DNA from: Isoetes taiwanensis
Taxonomy: Eukaryota > Streptophyta > Lycopodiopsida > Isoetales > Isoetaceae
DNA length: 64,000 nt
Assembly (NCBI GenBank): GCA_021234155.1
Contig: JAJEKV010000050.1
Span: 5,504,195-5,568,194, forward strand
Direction: 5' to 3'
Under the pieces are notes generated by a model, which was not told the origin of the DNA, made no database searches, and worked only from the letters and a program-made list of their open reading frames with translations. A program made the translations under genes and the position numbers. This document shows positions 42,801 through 56,284 of this stretch, piece by piece; position 1 is the first letter of the stretch; the number at the start of each line of letters is the position of its first letter.

Positions 42801-43158
42801 TTGAAAAATTTTACGCCGGCGCGTAGAGTTGCCCGGCTACGTGTTACAAAATTCCTACGAAGTTCTAGGCGATTTAAGAGAATGCCTAGCTCCATTCATA
42901 GCTCTCATTTGAGGCCTTTTGGAGATACTTGACTAAATACAGACAAACTAAATAACAAAATTCAGCCTCTACCTCCTCCTCTTCTTCCTAAAACTTTCAT
43001 CGCCATCTCTCAAGGATTAAGCATATAACTTCATCATCGGAGGATGCTCAATCAAAAGCTTTTTCTTCTTCTAATTCTGTTCTCATTTCTTCTTCTTTCT
43101 CAATCACTCCAAATACGAATCAAGGGGTATTGGACGGCGATGAAATCCTTGCTTGGTG

Positions 43159-43737
43159 CCATTGAATAAATTTTACATAATGGCTATTTATTGCGTTTTG
43201 CCAACTTGGCTAAACTAAATGTAAAAAATGACCACAAAAAAGTTCTGAGTTTAAGGAGAGGTTGAATAGCTCCCTTCACCTCCACACACATTTTAGAGCC
43301 TTTTTTTAGAATGCCCGGGCTTGGAAAATGAATGATTAAAGACCAAAAACTAAATATTTCAAAATAGGGTCATATTTTCTTTTTCTCCTTTCCTCTTCTT
43401 CCTTGTTCAGGCACCTGAAGTTACGCCATCATTGGAGGAAAAGGAATATCTTTTTCTGGAATTTTTTGAACATGTTCATGTATGTTTATATCTTTGGTTA
43501 TGTATTTGCAATAAATTCAATGTCTTTGCTAAAATGTGGATTTTTACTGCAAATTACTATAGTGATGATAGCTATTTGACTTTCATTTTGTGATTTAGCC
43601 AAAAACAAAGAAAGTGTGATGGGCGTATTGATTTAGCTAATCGTACAGAAACTTCTAGCCCCAGTTTGAGAAGGTAGTTTAGCTAAACCTATCTTAACTA
43701 CACACTAAATATAGGAGTAGTAATTTATTCCCCATGG
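43159..43737. mobile_element. hAT-type MITE, copy B
   Basis: Begins at gccattgaataaa and ends at tttattccccatgg, matching the insertion at 18045-18711, but shortened by many small losses. Its flanking 8-bp duplication is no longer exact. Confidence 0.6.
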
Positions 43738-44749
43738 GCGTGCGTTGCTTTCAGATAATCTTTTCGGTAAGAAGCTTGCGAAAAATAACTCCTACGCAAT
43801 TGTCTTATCCGGGCGTAGTGCGGTAACTTCTGACGGCGCATCGCGGGAGAATGGTTCTTTATCAATTTTTTATGCGCCTCTTCGCCTCTCGGGAGGCGGA
43901 GTCACCGGCGGATGGAGGGGTGAGCGGTGACGCCATGCTGACAGAGAGGAAGGGTTAGCATTAGAAGGAAGAAAGGATTAGCGGTTGAAAGAATGGAGGG
44001 TTTCTTATAAATGCGGTTGTAATTATATTCCATCACATCATACAACGATAATATCCTCTCAATTACCTATCATTACTTCTATTGAATTAATTAAGCCCTA
44101 GGTTATCATAATCTCTATAAATTACCCACGTGTCCAGCTATCACCAAAACCCTATGTTTTTCATTAATTTTGTATATTTACCTTGACCCGGCTATGCCCC
44201 AACCAACTTTGGCCCATCTAGGGTCCTGACCTATACTTACCTCATTAGTACTACTAGCATATACCCTATGTTACCTGTTTTGCAATAGTACCTACCTGAG
44301 CTATACTTACAACTTTATTTTTGCTGCACCCACAGCATATATTTTCCATTTAATGGTTTTCTTGATATTTCTTAAAGTTCCTTTAATGGGTTCTCAAAAT
44401 TACGTCACCTTTTTTAGAACTAATATTAAGACATTTCACTTTATATAGGTGGGAAAGTATTGGATCCTAAAAGGGTAAAAATCTAATACTATCCCCAAAC
44501 ATGTTTCAACATTTACCACATGTTCTTATCACGTTATTTATATAACATTGTTCTTGTAGGTCATCTTTGTGGACCTCCAAGGTGTTGATGAGACTACTAA
44601 TAAATTATCTCAGATGGTTGAGTTGGGCAGAAGGTGAAAGTGAAGCACCAATGCAATAAGGAGCGGCTAGTGGTGAAGGAACTATCATACTAGTGATCCT
44701 ATCAGTATCAATGATGAAAGGTTAGAGGAACAGTGGTGTGGCCATAAAA

Positions 44750-47150
44750 GTTTAGGAAAAATGGAAGGAAAAGGATCAAATCACGAGTTGCTGCTTGTAT
44801 TAAACATTATAAGTTCCATGCCATCATGCCATGGCCTGCTACGTGAGTTTATAGGAAATTCCTTTTGCAGGCAGGAGGTTGTGGATGACAACGATTTTCT
44901 TAATGCACCTCCAAGCTGGCTGCAGGACACATTTGCAGAGAGAATTTTTCGGTGGTGAAACGATATCCTAACAAGAGTTCAGTGAGCAGTGTCCATTAAA
45001 CTCGACTAAAGGTAGAGGAATGGAATATTGTTGCAGGCTAGTGTGTTGAAGTTTGAAATTGATGTGAATTGGTGGAAGCAAAGAGCCCACCTTCAAGAGT
45101 TGCACTTGTGATGAGAGGAGGACTTACATGTGCTCCATTCGCGAGCTTGCACTTCAGATGAAAATTTCAAAAAAATCACCCATGCCAGGACACAGATATG
45201 TAAAGTTGCATGGATACCATAATGTGGCATTCCAATTCATCTTGTGAAATTGGCAAACAAGTCATACAAGGGAGTAAATTGCATTACATATTGGAAATAA
45301 TGGCATGTGCGAAGCCAACTTCCTGGGATCTGTGAAATTTGCTAGGAGGGTTTTTGAAAAATATGTTGAGATTCAATCAAAGAATATGCACTATAAAGTG
45401 GAAAGATCAAGGAAAAAATAGTTATTAGAAAGAGATTGCCCGGCCCATTTGTGCGGAAGAGCATGGAATGAGATGCTTTGCTTGAAACTCTGGTACATAT
45501 CAGCGAGCGATGAGCTATGGAGCGAAAGCACTTCAAGCATGTGCTATAGACGCCCAGACAACTTGTGTGCTACAGTTGAAGAGATTCTTGATAAGACAAA
45601 GCAACCAAGCCAAAGGGTACAAGATAAGAGGAGCAAATGAAAGATCACATAGCGGACCAACTATCCATGTGATCACTTAGCGGATGTGGAGAACATTATC
45701 ATCTATTTGGAACCCAACCTTATGTTGTATTATACATGACAAGATGGTCGAAGACTTGTTGCCATGATATGAGTTATATACCCCAACCGATAATGGAGCT
45801 TATTCCTTTGAAGCGGGTGCAATAGTGCATGGCTCGGTGCAATTTATTAGCCATTTTAGTTTACGGTGTGGGTGATGGTCCACGATTTTCCTTCAATGGA
45901 AGTGTGATGAGGTGCTTGAGGAACTGTAGGGAGTGGTTGATACAGTGACCTCCCACAACCACAGAGGTGGTAGCCAACCACTCTTGATTGCGATGATGGA
46001 TAAGCCTAATAATTTAGAAGTTTATAAAATAAGTTTAAGTGGGTGTCCAGACATGTTGGAGCCTCAGTTCAAGTCCCCAACCTCGAGATCTACCACCAAG
46101 GTTCTCCTCAACTTGACAATTGTAATATTGACGGGAATCCAGCAATTATATGTTATAACTTCCCAATTTAACAGTAGTGGGTGTCTTTGAAAGAGTGAAT
46201 TTGGGTTCTTAATGCACGGACATATCTCATGAGGATGTGGATGCATTGTTTGGGAGTATAGTGCAGCGATTGAAATCTCATTGTGACCAATCTTTCTAGA
46301 CTGTCATTCTTAGTAGAATGCATTCACCTTCTCCTATAGGTTGATCATCTGAGGTGCACAGTTGGAAGAATTTTATCGAAGGTTATGCTCAGTGGAAGGT
46401 CAATCTGGAATATCACCAGGTACACTTTACAGGTCAGCAGGAAATAAGCCAATCCTTTGCGGTAGTGAGACTTTGGAATGGTCAGAGCAGGATAGGGAGT
46501 ACCTATAGCGCGAAGATGAAAATGGTAGCTGATTCCGAGGTCAGCCAGCTCCTTAAGCACTGGGTGGTTGCAAAGCACATTGGGTGACATTTACAGGCCA
46601 TCAGTATTGGAAAAATAACCCGATGATACCAACCTTGCATTGATAGATTATTGGACATAGGTACGCATGTGGATTATTGGGACAAGTAGACACATCTCTC
46701 TGATGAACTCGGATGGCTACCTAAGACTAGTTGGAGGCTTGATATTACAGGGAGGCCGGATGATGTGGTTAGTAGTATTAGCAGTCCTTGGCTCTCATTC
46801 TGGCGAAAAACACTATGTTGGTCTCGAGGAAGGAAGGCCTAATATCACTGTGAGGTGGGAGTTCGATCCCAAAGATGACTTGCTGCCATCAATTTGCACT
46901 TATAGTGGGCTTAAAGAGATATACCACAATGGTGGTTACACCATCCCGAGGAGGTTTGCAAAGAAAGTAAGGCGACATAATCGCAGACAAGGATTCGTGT
47001 GGAGTGGTGGTGTCCGTTTTGCAGACAGTTAAATCGTGTAGCGAGAGGAAGAAAGATATAAGAAATTGGACAAAGAAATGGAAGAGAAACCCTATTGAAG
47101 GGGATGATTGGGTTAGTTAGATACTATTTTGTTTTCATGGACCCCAAAAG
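44750..47150 (+). pseudogene. Transposase-like gene, copy B (degraded)
   Basis: Counterpart of 19620-22352. Fragments such as 'VVDDNDFLNAPPSWL' (44,880), 'CATVEEILDKTKQPSQR' (45,570), 'HEDVDALFG' (about 46,235) and WKNFIEGYAQ (46,360) survive in changing frames. The segment carrying the DNC-GQNKN motif is missing (about 46,110-46,150 jumps from ttgacaattgt to unrelated bases). No functional product is possible. Confidence 0.6.
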
Positions 47151-47420
47151 GTCATCCGAGGGTAGGCACATTTCGAGTTGTAATACGTGGAAGTGAGGAA
47201 GAAAGCTATATTGATATCTTCAGATTCCAGTGCAGTAATTGGCAATATGTAAACAACATGTATATGTGAAGAATATTTTTTAATTTTTTAATGCAATCAT
47301 GTTGTCTTTGTTATAAAAAAAAGTCCACATTCTCGATGCAAGTTACTAACTTAGGAAAAAGGATTCTGCGGTGCAAAATGGTCAAAATCCGGCATAAATC
47401 AATTTAAATGAATGATGGTT

Positions 47421-48750
47421 ATTACCTCTTAGGAGAAGAGCAATCAAATTAATAAATGGGTCTTCACGACAAAAATGTTAGGCGATGGAACTTTTGATAA
47501 GTTTAAAGCTCTATTGGTGGCTAAAGGATACCTCACAAATTGGAGGTGTTGATTATGGAAGAAACTTTTTTCTCGATTGTCGTTGACCACTATTAAATTG
47601 CTGTTAGCATTTGCAGTGCAATTTGACGCAAAATTCATCGCATATGGATGGTAGCACAGACCTCAGAGGAGATTTGCGGATCGCTTAGAGACTTTTGCTG
47701 GAAAACAAATGGTTACGTAAATGCTCGTTCTTTATGGAGTTAACAAACTGCAAAGAAATGGTGTGAAATAGGTGCTCTTTTGATACCATCATTCTTGATC
47801 ATCTCATCTGGATACTAATCTTTATTGAGCATCATAGCAGACAATTCTTTATTTGCACTCTATATTGAATATTCTAGTTAAATAATGATACAGTATTCTC
47901 TTAAGAAGCATCTAGTATCAACATTTGAGATGGTTGATCTTGGAAATATTATTCTTGTCTGGCCAATATTCAACGTGATCGTTCAAAATATTGGATATAT
48001 TTGAGCCATGATATTTGGAACAGTTGGTTTGTCTTATTTGAGTTGTAGCGCTATGGTTATTAGTCTAAAAATTTGCATTGTCTAAGTTGCATTGTCCCAG
48101 ACGGATCAAGAGCATGATACAATAAAGGAACATTCTACAGTTTGATTGGAGTCTTCAATACTTTGCATACTTCTCATTGAATCTTCATTTCGGCTAATCT
48201 TTTGAGTCAATTTACTCTTCTCTGGTAAAGAGAACATTGGATTCCTTTCGCGAAGCGTGTTTTGAGATATTTGAAAGGGCACAACTATGAACTTCTATCT
48301 TGTAAAGCAAGATGTGTGAGAACAAGGGTTATGTCATAGCAGTTGCTCTGATGCAATTAAAGCGGTCCCGATCATCTAGCATCGATCTAAAAAGTGGAAA
48401 TTATTTTACCGTTTGAAGACTATTTACAATTATCTGGCTCTAAGTGTATTGCAACTTCTACTACATGTCGATGTGGTACACTTCATTTGCTTATCGCCAA
48501 GTTAGTTTTGGTTATGACGACGCTATCACGAGCCTACACCTTGCAGATTTTAAGTTCCCTCCGCCATATCAAAGAACTCATTGTTTATGACAATCAGGTG
48601 CTAATTCACTTAGAAGATGTTGGTGATTCCCAATCTAACTGTCACTTGCTGACAAAAGAGACATAGCTAAGATTGAATATTGTCCTTCATATTTAATATG
48701 TGTTGATATGTTTACAAAGCACTTCTGAGGAAGCCATTATACGAACATAG
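47421..48750 (+). mobile_element. Copia RT/RNase H, copy B, first version
   Basis: Follows the transposon right end with attacctcttaggagaagag, as in copy A, then carries 'KALLVAKGY' (47,510), a damaged RT, and RNase H fragments to about 48,750. Numerous one- and two-base gaps. Sequence continues as the copia 3' region to about 49,980. Confidence 0.65.
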
Positions 48751-50450
48751 TGGAATTACTCCAACTGCATGAGTATCACTCATACTAGGAGAGAGAGCTC
48801 GGGTTTTCCTTTTGAGTTCCCACAAAAGTTTTTTACTTGAGCTAGAGATGGTATGAGAGACGCATCACCACATTTGATCTCACCTCGAAGGTATACTTTC
48901 TTATTTTATTTTACAAAGTTGTAGGGGATATTGAACTTATTTATAATATGTCATACAATCTTAGCCTTTGTCTGTTAGTTCATTGTCTAATGATAGTTCA
49001 TGGAGTTGAAAGATCTTTGCTATAAACACTATTATGTATATCTTCATAAATAATACATTCACTTTTAGTTAACATGTTTTTTCTCTCATGTTCTTTCTAC
49101 ATCTTGCTTTGTGTCACTTTATTTCACACATGTTATATTTCTAATGAAGAGTGGCAATATATAGATTCCTCAAAGTATTTACTCTGACTTTGGTCTTTGA
49201 GAGGAGGATGTGGAGGAGGAGTTTATACCCTCAATTCTAGTTTCAAAGTTCTAAGCCTTAACTCCATTTCAAATACCCGATGTGGCCTGCCATCGATTGC
49301 TTTTCCTTACACCTAGCACCCATTCGTCCAATACCCCTGCTTTTTGTTTTGCAGTCCAATGTTGGAACTGAATCTTGATATGGAGATGTTGGAGCTCTTA
49401 AAGCAAAATTTGAGAGAAGATTTCCAATGTCTCTTTGAAGCGTTTCTTGATGAGAGAAAGCATTATTTGCACATATATCAATATTGGATTGCATTCTGTC
49501 GAAATGCTCAAAGAGAATGGTGCTTTCCATGAGACATGGAATGGGACCGTGATTAGAATAACAGATAGATTCTAATATGTTGCATTGGCAGAAGTGGGAT
49601 TGTGAAAAGCAGATGTAGTTAACACCCGTCGAGCAATGACAATTGCTGTTGAAAAGGAAAAATCACACCTTGCAAGAACTTAGAGAGGGCATACTTTAAC
49701 ATTACGATTAAAGACGAATAGTACAGGATAGCACGATGGTTTGAGATGCATCTTGATTGCTTGCATGTGTCGAGAGTCGGGGAGCTCAAAGGTTGCTTTT
49801 CTATATTGATTACTGCCTTGCTTATAGGCATATATAAACTTGCCAGAGCACTTTGATGTCTTCGAGATATTTTTTAGATTTCACTAGATATTGTCCATCA
49901 TTCTATAGTGTATGAACTCAATTGAGTCATGTGAGATCCTCTTCCTCCTCCTCTTATGATGATGCGGTGTTGTAAATATTTATCTTTGTTAGAATTTACA
50001 TGGTATTCAAAATAAATTAGCTATAACTTTCGGCCTCCAAAATATGGTGGATTTTTGTGCACATGGATTGGGTTGCATGCACAAATATTCTATATTGCGG
50101 TTACTCTTCATATCCATTTTCCAAAAGGCATTTTCATTTATTGATGTATATCTTAAATAAATCACAAATTTCCAACAAAATGGTATAGGTTTGTTATGCC
50201 TATGTTAGAGGCAACCATGGAAAAATATTAGATAATGCATAAAAAGATTACATATTATAATCATGTTTTCATGTTTTACAAGTTTTTTGATATTTTGTTT
50301 TAGGGCGAAGACCGATCTCCTTAATTATAACAACCCCATGGAAAAAATTAACATTATTAAAACAACCATTGGGTCCAAGATTTTAAATTCAAATCCTTTG
50401 AATACCCCCTTTGGTTTTGGGTGCAAACCAACTATATGAATTTTATTACG
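48390..50450 (+). repeat. First of two successive versions of 23.65-25.7 kb in copy B
   Basis: Matches copy A from tggaaattattttaccg (23,650) to the sequence just past the exostosin 3' end (agaccgatctcct, about 50,310), with heavy small indels. The same segment starts again at about 50,515. Confidence 0.7.
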
Positions 50451-50514
50451 CATGAGATGTGAATCATATCATCTACTTATCTGGTGACAAATTAGGAATC
50501 AAATAATCCTAAAG

Positions 50515-52460
50515 TGCAAATTATTTTCGAAGGAACTTATTTAACATTTCTTGGCATGCAAGAAACAAATATGTGAGCTATACTTTTTGGGTGGATGCCA
50601 TTCATTTGCTTATATTATTAGTTTGGTTCAGTCGACACGAGAAACACCTTCGGAATTAGGGTTTACGCAGGGGAACAAATTTGCATCAAATAATCGGCCT
50701 TTCTTCGCTGGGACCGAGTATTCTCCGGCTGACATCTTTTTGTTAAAGGGCGATTTTAAGGTATTGTCCTTCATATTTAATAGATGTTGATATTTTACAA
50801 AAGCACTTCCCCGGGAAGCCATTATCTGAATTTGGGAGTTACACTAGCTCCCCATATGAATATATTCATACTAGAGAGAGAGCTCAGGGTTTTCACTTTT
50901 CCCAAAAGTTTTTTTTTCTTGAGCTAGGATATGCCATCTGGGGCATAAATCTTTGCAACATTGTGCAAAACCTCACCCTTTGTACATGCTACTTATTTTA
51001 TTTACAAAGTTGTAGGGGGGATAATGGGAAAAATTTATAATATGTCCATAAAATCTTAGCCTTTGTCTATTGATAGTTCATTGTCTATTGATAGTTCATG
51101 TGGAGTTGAAAGGGTCTTTGCCCTGTAACCCCTTCATTATTATTGTATATAGGACCATATGCTCTTCAAAAATAACAATACATTCACTTTGGGATTAACT
51201 TTGTTTTTCTCTCATGTTCTTTACGTCTTTATTCCTTGCATGTTATTTCTATGCCTTGGATGAAGTGGCAACGATGAAATGATTCCCTCATGTATTTTTT
51301 ATCATTTGGTCCATAGCTGCAGGAGGATATGGAGGAGGAGATTTTATACCCTCAATTCTAGTTTCAAAAGTTCTAAGCCCTTAACTCCATTTTCAAATAC
51401 CCCAGTGAATCCTTACTCCCCATCGGTCTTTCTATTTGTTTTTGTTACCCCCATTTTTGTTAGTTCTTTGTTAGAACTAGATCTTGATATGGAGATGTGG
51501 AGCTCAAGCTATTTGGAAGAAGATTTTCAATGCTCTTTGAAGAAGCTATTCTTGATGAGAGAGAAAAATTGGCTTGCACATATATCAATATTGGATTGCA
51601 TTCTGGTAAAATAACAAAGAGAATGGTGCTCCAACGGGGGACATGGAATGGGGACCATCCCGAGATTAGAATAACATGGATAGATTCTAATATGTTGCAC
51701 TTTGCAAAATTAAGGATTGTGGCTTAAGATGTGGTTAACTAGATCGGGTCCAAGGCATTCTAAAAGGGGAAAAAATCTACCTTGCAAAGAACTTTGTATA
51801 ATGCCTACTTTAACATTACGATTAAGACAAATGAGTGGGATGGCACGATGGTTGAGATGCATGCGGTATTGCATCGAAAGTTTAAAGGTTGCAAAGGTTC
51901 TATGTTGGATTACTTGCTTATGGGGCATAGGGTTAACCCTTTGATGTCTTCGAGATATTTTTTAGATTTTCACTAGATATTGTCCATCATTCTATAGTGT
52001 GTGAACTCATTGAAGTGTGAGATCCTCCTTCTCCTCCTCCTCTTATGATGATCACAACTATTTATCTTTATTTAGAATTTGCCATGGTGATAGGGTTAGA
52101 ATTGCATTAAGATGTCTTATGTATTTCAACATCCCATATGGTGGTTATTTTTATCGACTACACACAAATTTCCAAATAAAGTCATATTTATACTAACTAC
52201 ATACGAATTCCCAAAAGGTAAAGGTTATATTTATACTGACTACTAAATTCCCAAATGGTAAGTCAGTTAGTAAAGGCCACCACGATAAATTTCTTTATCT
52301 TAAATAAATCCTTAAATTTCTTCAACAAAGAGGGTAGCATTTATGTGCCTATGGGAGAATACACCCCATGGAAAAATCCTTGGAAAAATGCATACAACTA
52401 AGATGTGAAAAACGGTCTTATAATCCTGTATTCATCAGTTGAAAGAAGTAATATGAATTT
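50515..52460 (+). repeat. Second of two successive versions of 23.65-25.7 kb in copy B
   Basis: Begins at gcaaattattttcgaaggaacttatt and runs through the copia end, the unassigned region and the 41-bp repeats into the exostosin 3' end. It is closer to copy A than the first version. The two versions meet in about 60-200 bp (50,320-50,515) that matches neither copy well. Confidence 0.7.
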
Positions 52461-53818
52461 TATTGGACCGATCTCCTAATTGCATGTTCCACAGTAGTGT
52501 CAAATGCATCATGCAAGGCAGGATCAGAGCTATGGTACCCAGGCTTCGAATACACAATTCGAGGAACAATATCCACGATATTCTGCCTCATATCATCTAC
52601 TACATCAGCAGCGGGTATGGAATCAAATGCCCAACCACGTCGAAGGGAGGCGCTGAAGAATTCAACAGCTGTTCTTGAGGTATGAAAACTGAATATGAGC
52701 TATGCTTTTTGGGCAGATTAATAGGTACTGATTATACGCCGAATCAGGCGAGAAAAGCCCGGAATACAGCCTGCAAGGATTGCATCAAATATGGCCTTTC
52801 TTGTCGGACTATCTCCTGGCGGCATCAGGCAAAAAGAAGATTTTTAGGTATAGAAATGTAACTAGATGAGGATTTTTACACAGTCTGTTTGATCGCATCT
52901 AAGATTTTCGCACAGAGTTGAATTCTGGCATTGATCTATGAGTATGTTGCGCAGGCGGGGCACGCTCCATCCATCTACGCTATGCCTTGGAGCGCCACAA
53001 TATGAAACCAGAGTATTCTTGTCATAGTTTTTTATCATATCCTTCCATAGCTGCATTTCTTTTGGCGTCGACGGATGAAATCCTGTTGGATATGGAACTC
53101 CTACCTGTGAATCTCCTCCCCAGGTATTTCTTTCTATTCCTGCTTTCGTTACATTTTGTAGTTCTTTTAAATTGAGCAAGCTTGTGCCCCAGTTTTCACT
53201 GTCTTCTCCTCTAGAAAAATCCCATGCTATTCTTCCCATAATTAAAAGATGATCCCTGCCCTGTTTCCTGGTAAAATAGGGCTTGCTCTGTAACCAGCCT
53301 ATTAATCTCTGGCTCAGTTTGTCCTTCATTTGTGGATGAGAAAAAATATTTGGCAGCAGATCTAAGCCTGGATAGAAGGGTACGTAAAACAGATTTGCTA
53401 CTTCTGGATCATCTGTGAGACATTCGTACATCTTAATTCTTTCTCTGAACAGAATTTCTAAGGCATATTGATCTGTTTTAAACCATGCCTCCTTTGGGAC
53501 TAGGTTCTCATATGCTGCATCTTCAAATTTGTCTCCAGTTCCATTATTTCTAATGGATTCACATATCCATTTCACCTCTGCACAGTTTTTTTCTACCAGC
53601 AGATCATTAAAATCTGCAGGCAGATCATACATATGCACATATCTTCCTTGGCAAGGTGAGATTTGAGAAATCTTTTCAGAAAAGATGCTTCGATCTGAGC
53701 CTAGCATCATAAACATCAGTATTATAATGATGGATATTGTTATTGCAGAATTCTTGCCCATCAATGCTGTACATAAATTTGGACCATTTACACCATCTGC
53801 TGCCATCTTAGGAGGCAT
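52460..53818 (-). pseudogene. Exostosin-family glycosyltransferase (GT47), copy B
   Basis: Starts at ATG 53,818 (MPPKMAADGVNG) with the same Golgi anchor and GT47 order as copy A. Real amino-acid differences are seen in the N-terminus (e.g. SDRSIFSEKIS versus SNRSILSKNIS), so the two genes or alleles have diverged. It lacks the 75-residue insertion and reads VPRLRNILIDQCQNSTLCEN across that place, the form expected for the family. The open frame stops at 52,862 because a T-run is one base short (ggatttttacac versus ggattttttacac); a T-run about 35 bp further on is one base long, which restores the frame, but other gaps follow at about 52,718 and 52,760. Pseudogene or sequencing error; see findings. 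Confidence 0.75.
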
Positions 53819-55310
53819 TTTAGGAGCTCATTTGTTAATGAACATATACACATCCTAGGTTTTTATTTTTCTTAGTTAGTTACCTATTTTATCAGCAGTG
53901 CAGATACAACTAATATGGTTGAAAGTATCCATCTTCTACCATTCCTTCGTATAAAAAACGGTTTGAAATACCTTTGACAGCGTGAAGCACCTTTTGTGGT
54001 ATTTACTTTGTAGAAAGCTGGTTTTTGAAGCCTTTAATATTTTTCTAAAAAAGCTAATTCAACATAGCCAGCCAACATGGTTGCTTCATGATAGTTGCAG
54101 GCAAGGTCCATACCTTTGAAGTTCCTATACGAAACAAAAATGTTGATGTTCAAATAGTTGTGGTTGTTAAATACATAGTTGTCTTGTAAGATAACGTGAT
54201 ACCAAAAGAGTGATGTTGGAATATCCATTCTTGAGAACCATCAATTTGCCTTAAATCATTGGAGACTAAGCCAATACCTCAAGGTAATCAAAACAAGTGA
54301 GGTTGGTGACACCAGAAGGAAATATTGTAATAAAATGATTTTTGAAATATTGTTGTTATTCTCAGCCAATACTCTCAACATTTGTCAAATTTCTAGAATG
54401 TTATAGATGGATCTATTTTCTAAGTTTATATAAAGCAAATGGAGCATGGTGCAAATATTTTTAACATTCTTTGATATTGAGAATGTTATGGGAATGCATA
54501 GATGGGCTTGTTTAAGTTGATCGAGGGTAGTTTTCAGAAGTTAATGGCAAGGGTTGGAGGAAAGCATTTTGAGATATTTGTTATTTTAGGGAAGTTATTT
54601 AAGAAGGAAAGAAATATTATCAAGTTCATTAAAAGGTCCAAAGCCTTCATACCAAAGCGAGTGTTGGGCAAACGTTTTACTTCCTGTCGGCAAATTTCTA
54701 AGATTATTTTGACCCATCAGATATCTTATGTTTAGAGCGAATTTTCCATTGTCTTAATAGAAAACTATAAGAAAATTTGCGAAAAAATCCTACGATATAT
54801 TAACTTAACGGAAAATTTGTAATTTCAACCGGTGGTTTATAGTGTTCTCGGACTTTGCCCAACAACTCTTCAACCAAGGAATTTTTTTTCAAAATAAATA
54901 TTTTAAATATCAAATGGTAATAAATGAAGGCAAAATGATCCAACTATAATGGTAATGAAATGGTTTTATCTTGTTTTTAAGGGGAGACGTAGTGCATTGT
55001 GTCATAAAGTTGTTAGATAACCACCATGCATTTGCATTATGAGATGTGCAAATATATGCCATTTGAGTAGTGAATTTTTTTCTACAAGTGTTTAGCTTGA
55101 AGGGGCAAGGTTTTGATCATGAAGACGGTTGTCAAGTGGTCAACAATACAACATGCTAAAGTTTCCATAAAGCGCTTACGGTTAACAAGAAGAAATTAGA
55201 TGAATTTATTAAACCATTGTCAAGCAGGTGTTCGATGTCATCTACATCTCTTACCATAGAAGGTTTTGTAGCTAGCCCTCTTCGTGGAGGGTGTCAGTTA
55301 TCTATAAGTT
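53819..55310. other. Exostosin upstream region, copy B
   Basis: Counterpart of 27,298-29,560 without the 0.8-kb insertion. No coding exon recognised. Confidence 0.4.
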
Positions 55311-55729
55311 ATCTACATGATATAGGATTTAAAATTATATAAGTTATCTATTTGACTAAATATAAAATTGTTCCAACAGGAAAAGGAAATATTTTAGGAA
55401 TTATCTATATTTTTCTGGCAGGGCTATCCGGGCGATGTGACGTCTGTTTCCTTTGGGGGATGGAGCGCACGTGAGCCGTTTCATTGTGTATTTGTGTTTT
55501 GGGACTCGGTCTGCAAATTGATTTGCAGACATGGAAAAAGAACAGGGTGAGCATGGGAATTGGGGCTCGGAAGCTGCTATTGAAGCCCAGGGTAGGTGTA
55601 GGTTGTTTTATAATTTGGAGTAATTTAGATTGAATTTGGATATGATTGATGGTTTGAGTTGGCTTCTATATCAAAGAGGTGGTAAAAATTCGAATTCTGA
55701 GGAAGTGAAATCGAGGCATAATTGAGTGG

Positions 55730-56255
55730 GGTTGAATTTTTACAGACTAGTGGTTCATTTAACTCATGTAGATGCACATCCATCCAATCTATTGTCATGG
55801 GTCTTTGCTTGTCTTTCCCCTATCCTGGCGCTAAAGTCTCCAAGTATCATGACTTTTCCTTCTCTACTAAAAGTTTGAATGTCTCCACACAAAGCCCTGA
55901 AAATAGATCTAACTTGTCAAATTCGTGGCTGCTATATATATCAATTTAAGAGGTACCAAATAGCATATGCATAAATATAACTTAAATTTTGAGCCATATA
56001 ATTTTTGTTAGCATCTTCTGTTATCAATTTTATGTCATGTGGTATCCTGCCTTGCTATATCGCTATTGTTCCATATCCCGGCCTATCATACTCTCTTTTC
56101 GTTTCAAGCATTTTGCAATTGTAGCATACCCCGTGGATTTCTGGCAAGGCATTTGCCTCAAGGTTTCAACAAATAACAGTAGTCCCCCTGCTTCCACTTT
56201 TCATGTGTAATGCTACTTTGGCTTGATTCCAAACCATGTGAATTCCACATGATAA
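55730..56255 (-). pseudogene. LINE ORF2 endonuclease fragment, copy B
   Basis: Counterpart of 31,430-31,953, with KVIMWNSHGL at about 56,248 and REGKVMILGDFSA near 55,840. Ends at the same point as copy A, so the loss of the reverse transcriptase predates the split of the copies. Confidence 0.65.
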
Positions 56256-56284
56256 CCTTCAAGACCACTGTCTCCCTATTTATG

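Larger units (their letters stand above)
36847..47420. mobile_element. Right part of the 12.2-kb transposon, copy B (degraded)
   Basis: Lacks the first 0.8 kb including the left inverted repeat, because the duplication begins inside the element. Recognisable parts: the palindrome area (38.96-39.3 kb, much reduced), the DUF8039-like exon (about 41,480-41,730, broken), the hairpin (about 42,425-42,560, right arm lost), the hAT-type MITE (about 43,159-43,737), the transposase pieces (44.8-47.1 kb) and the right end by 47,420. Small indels occur every few tens of bases. Confidence 0.7.
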
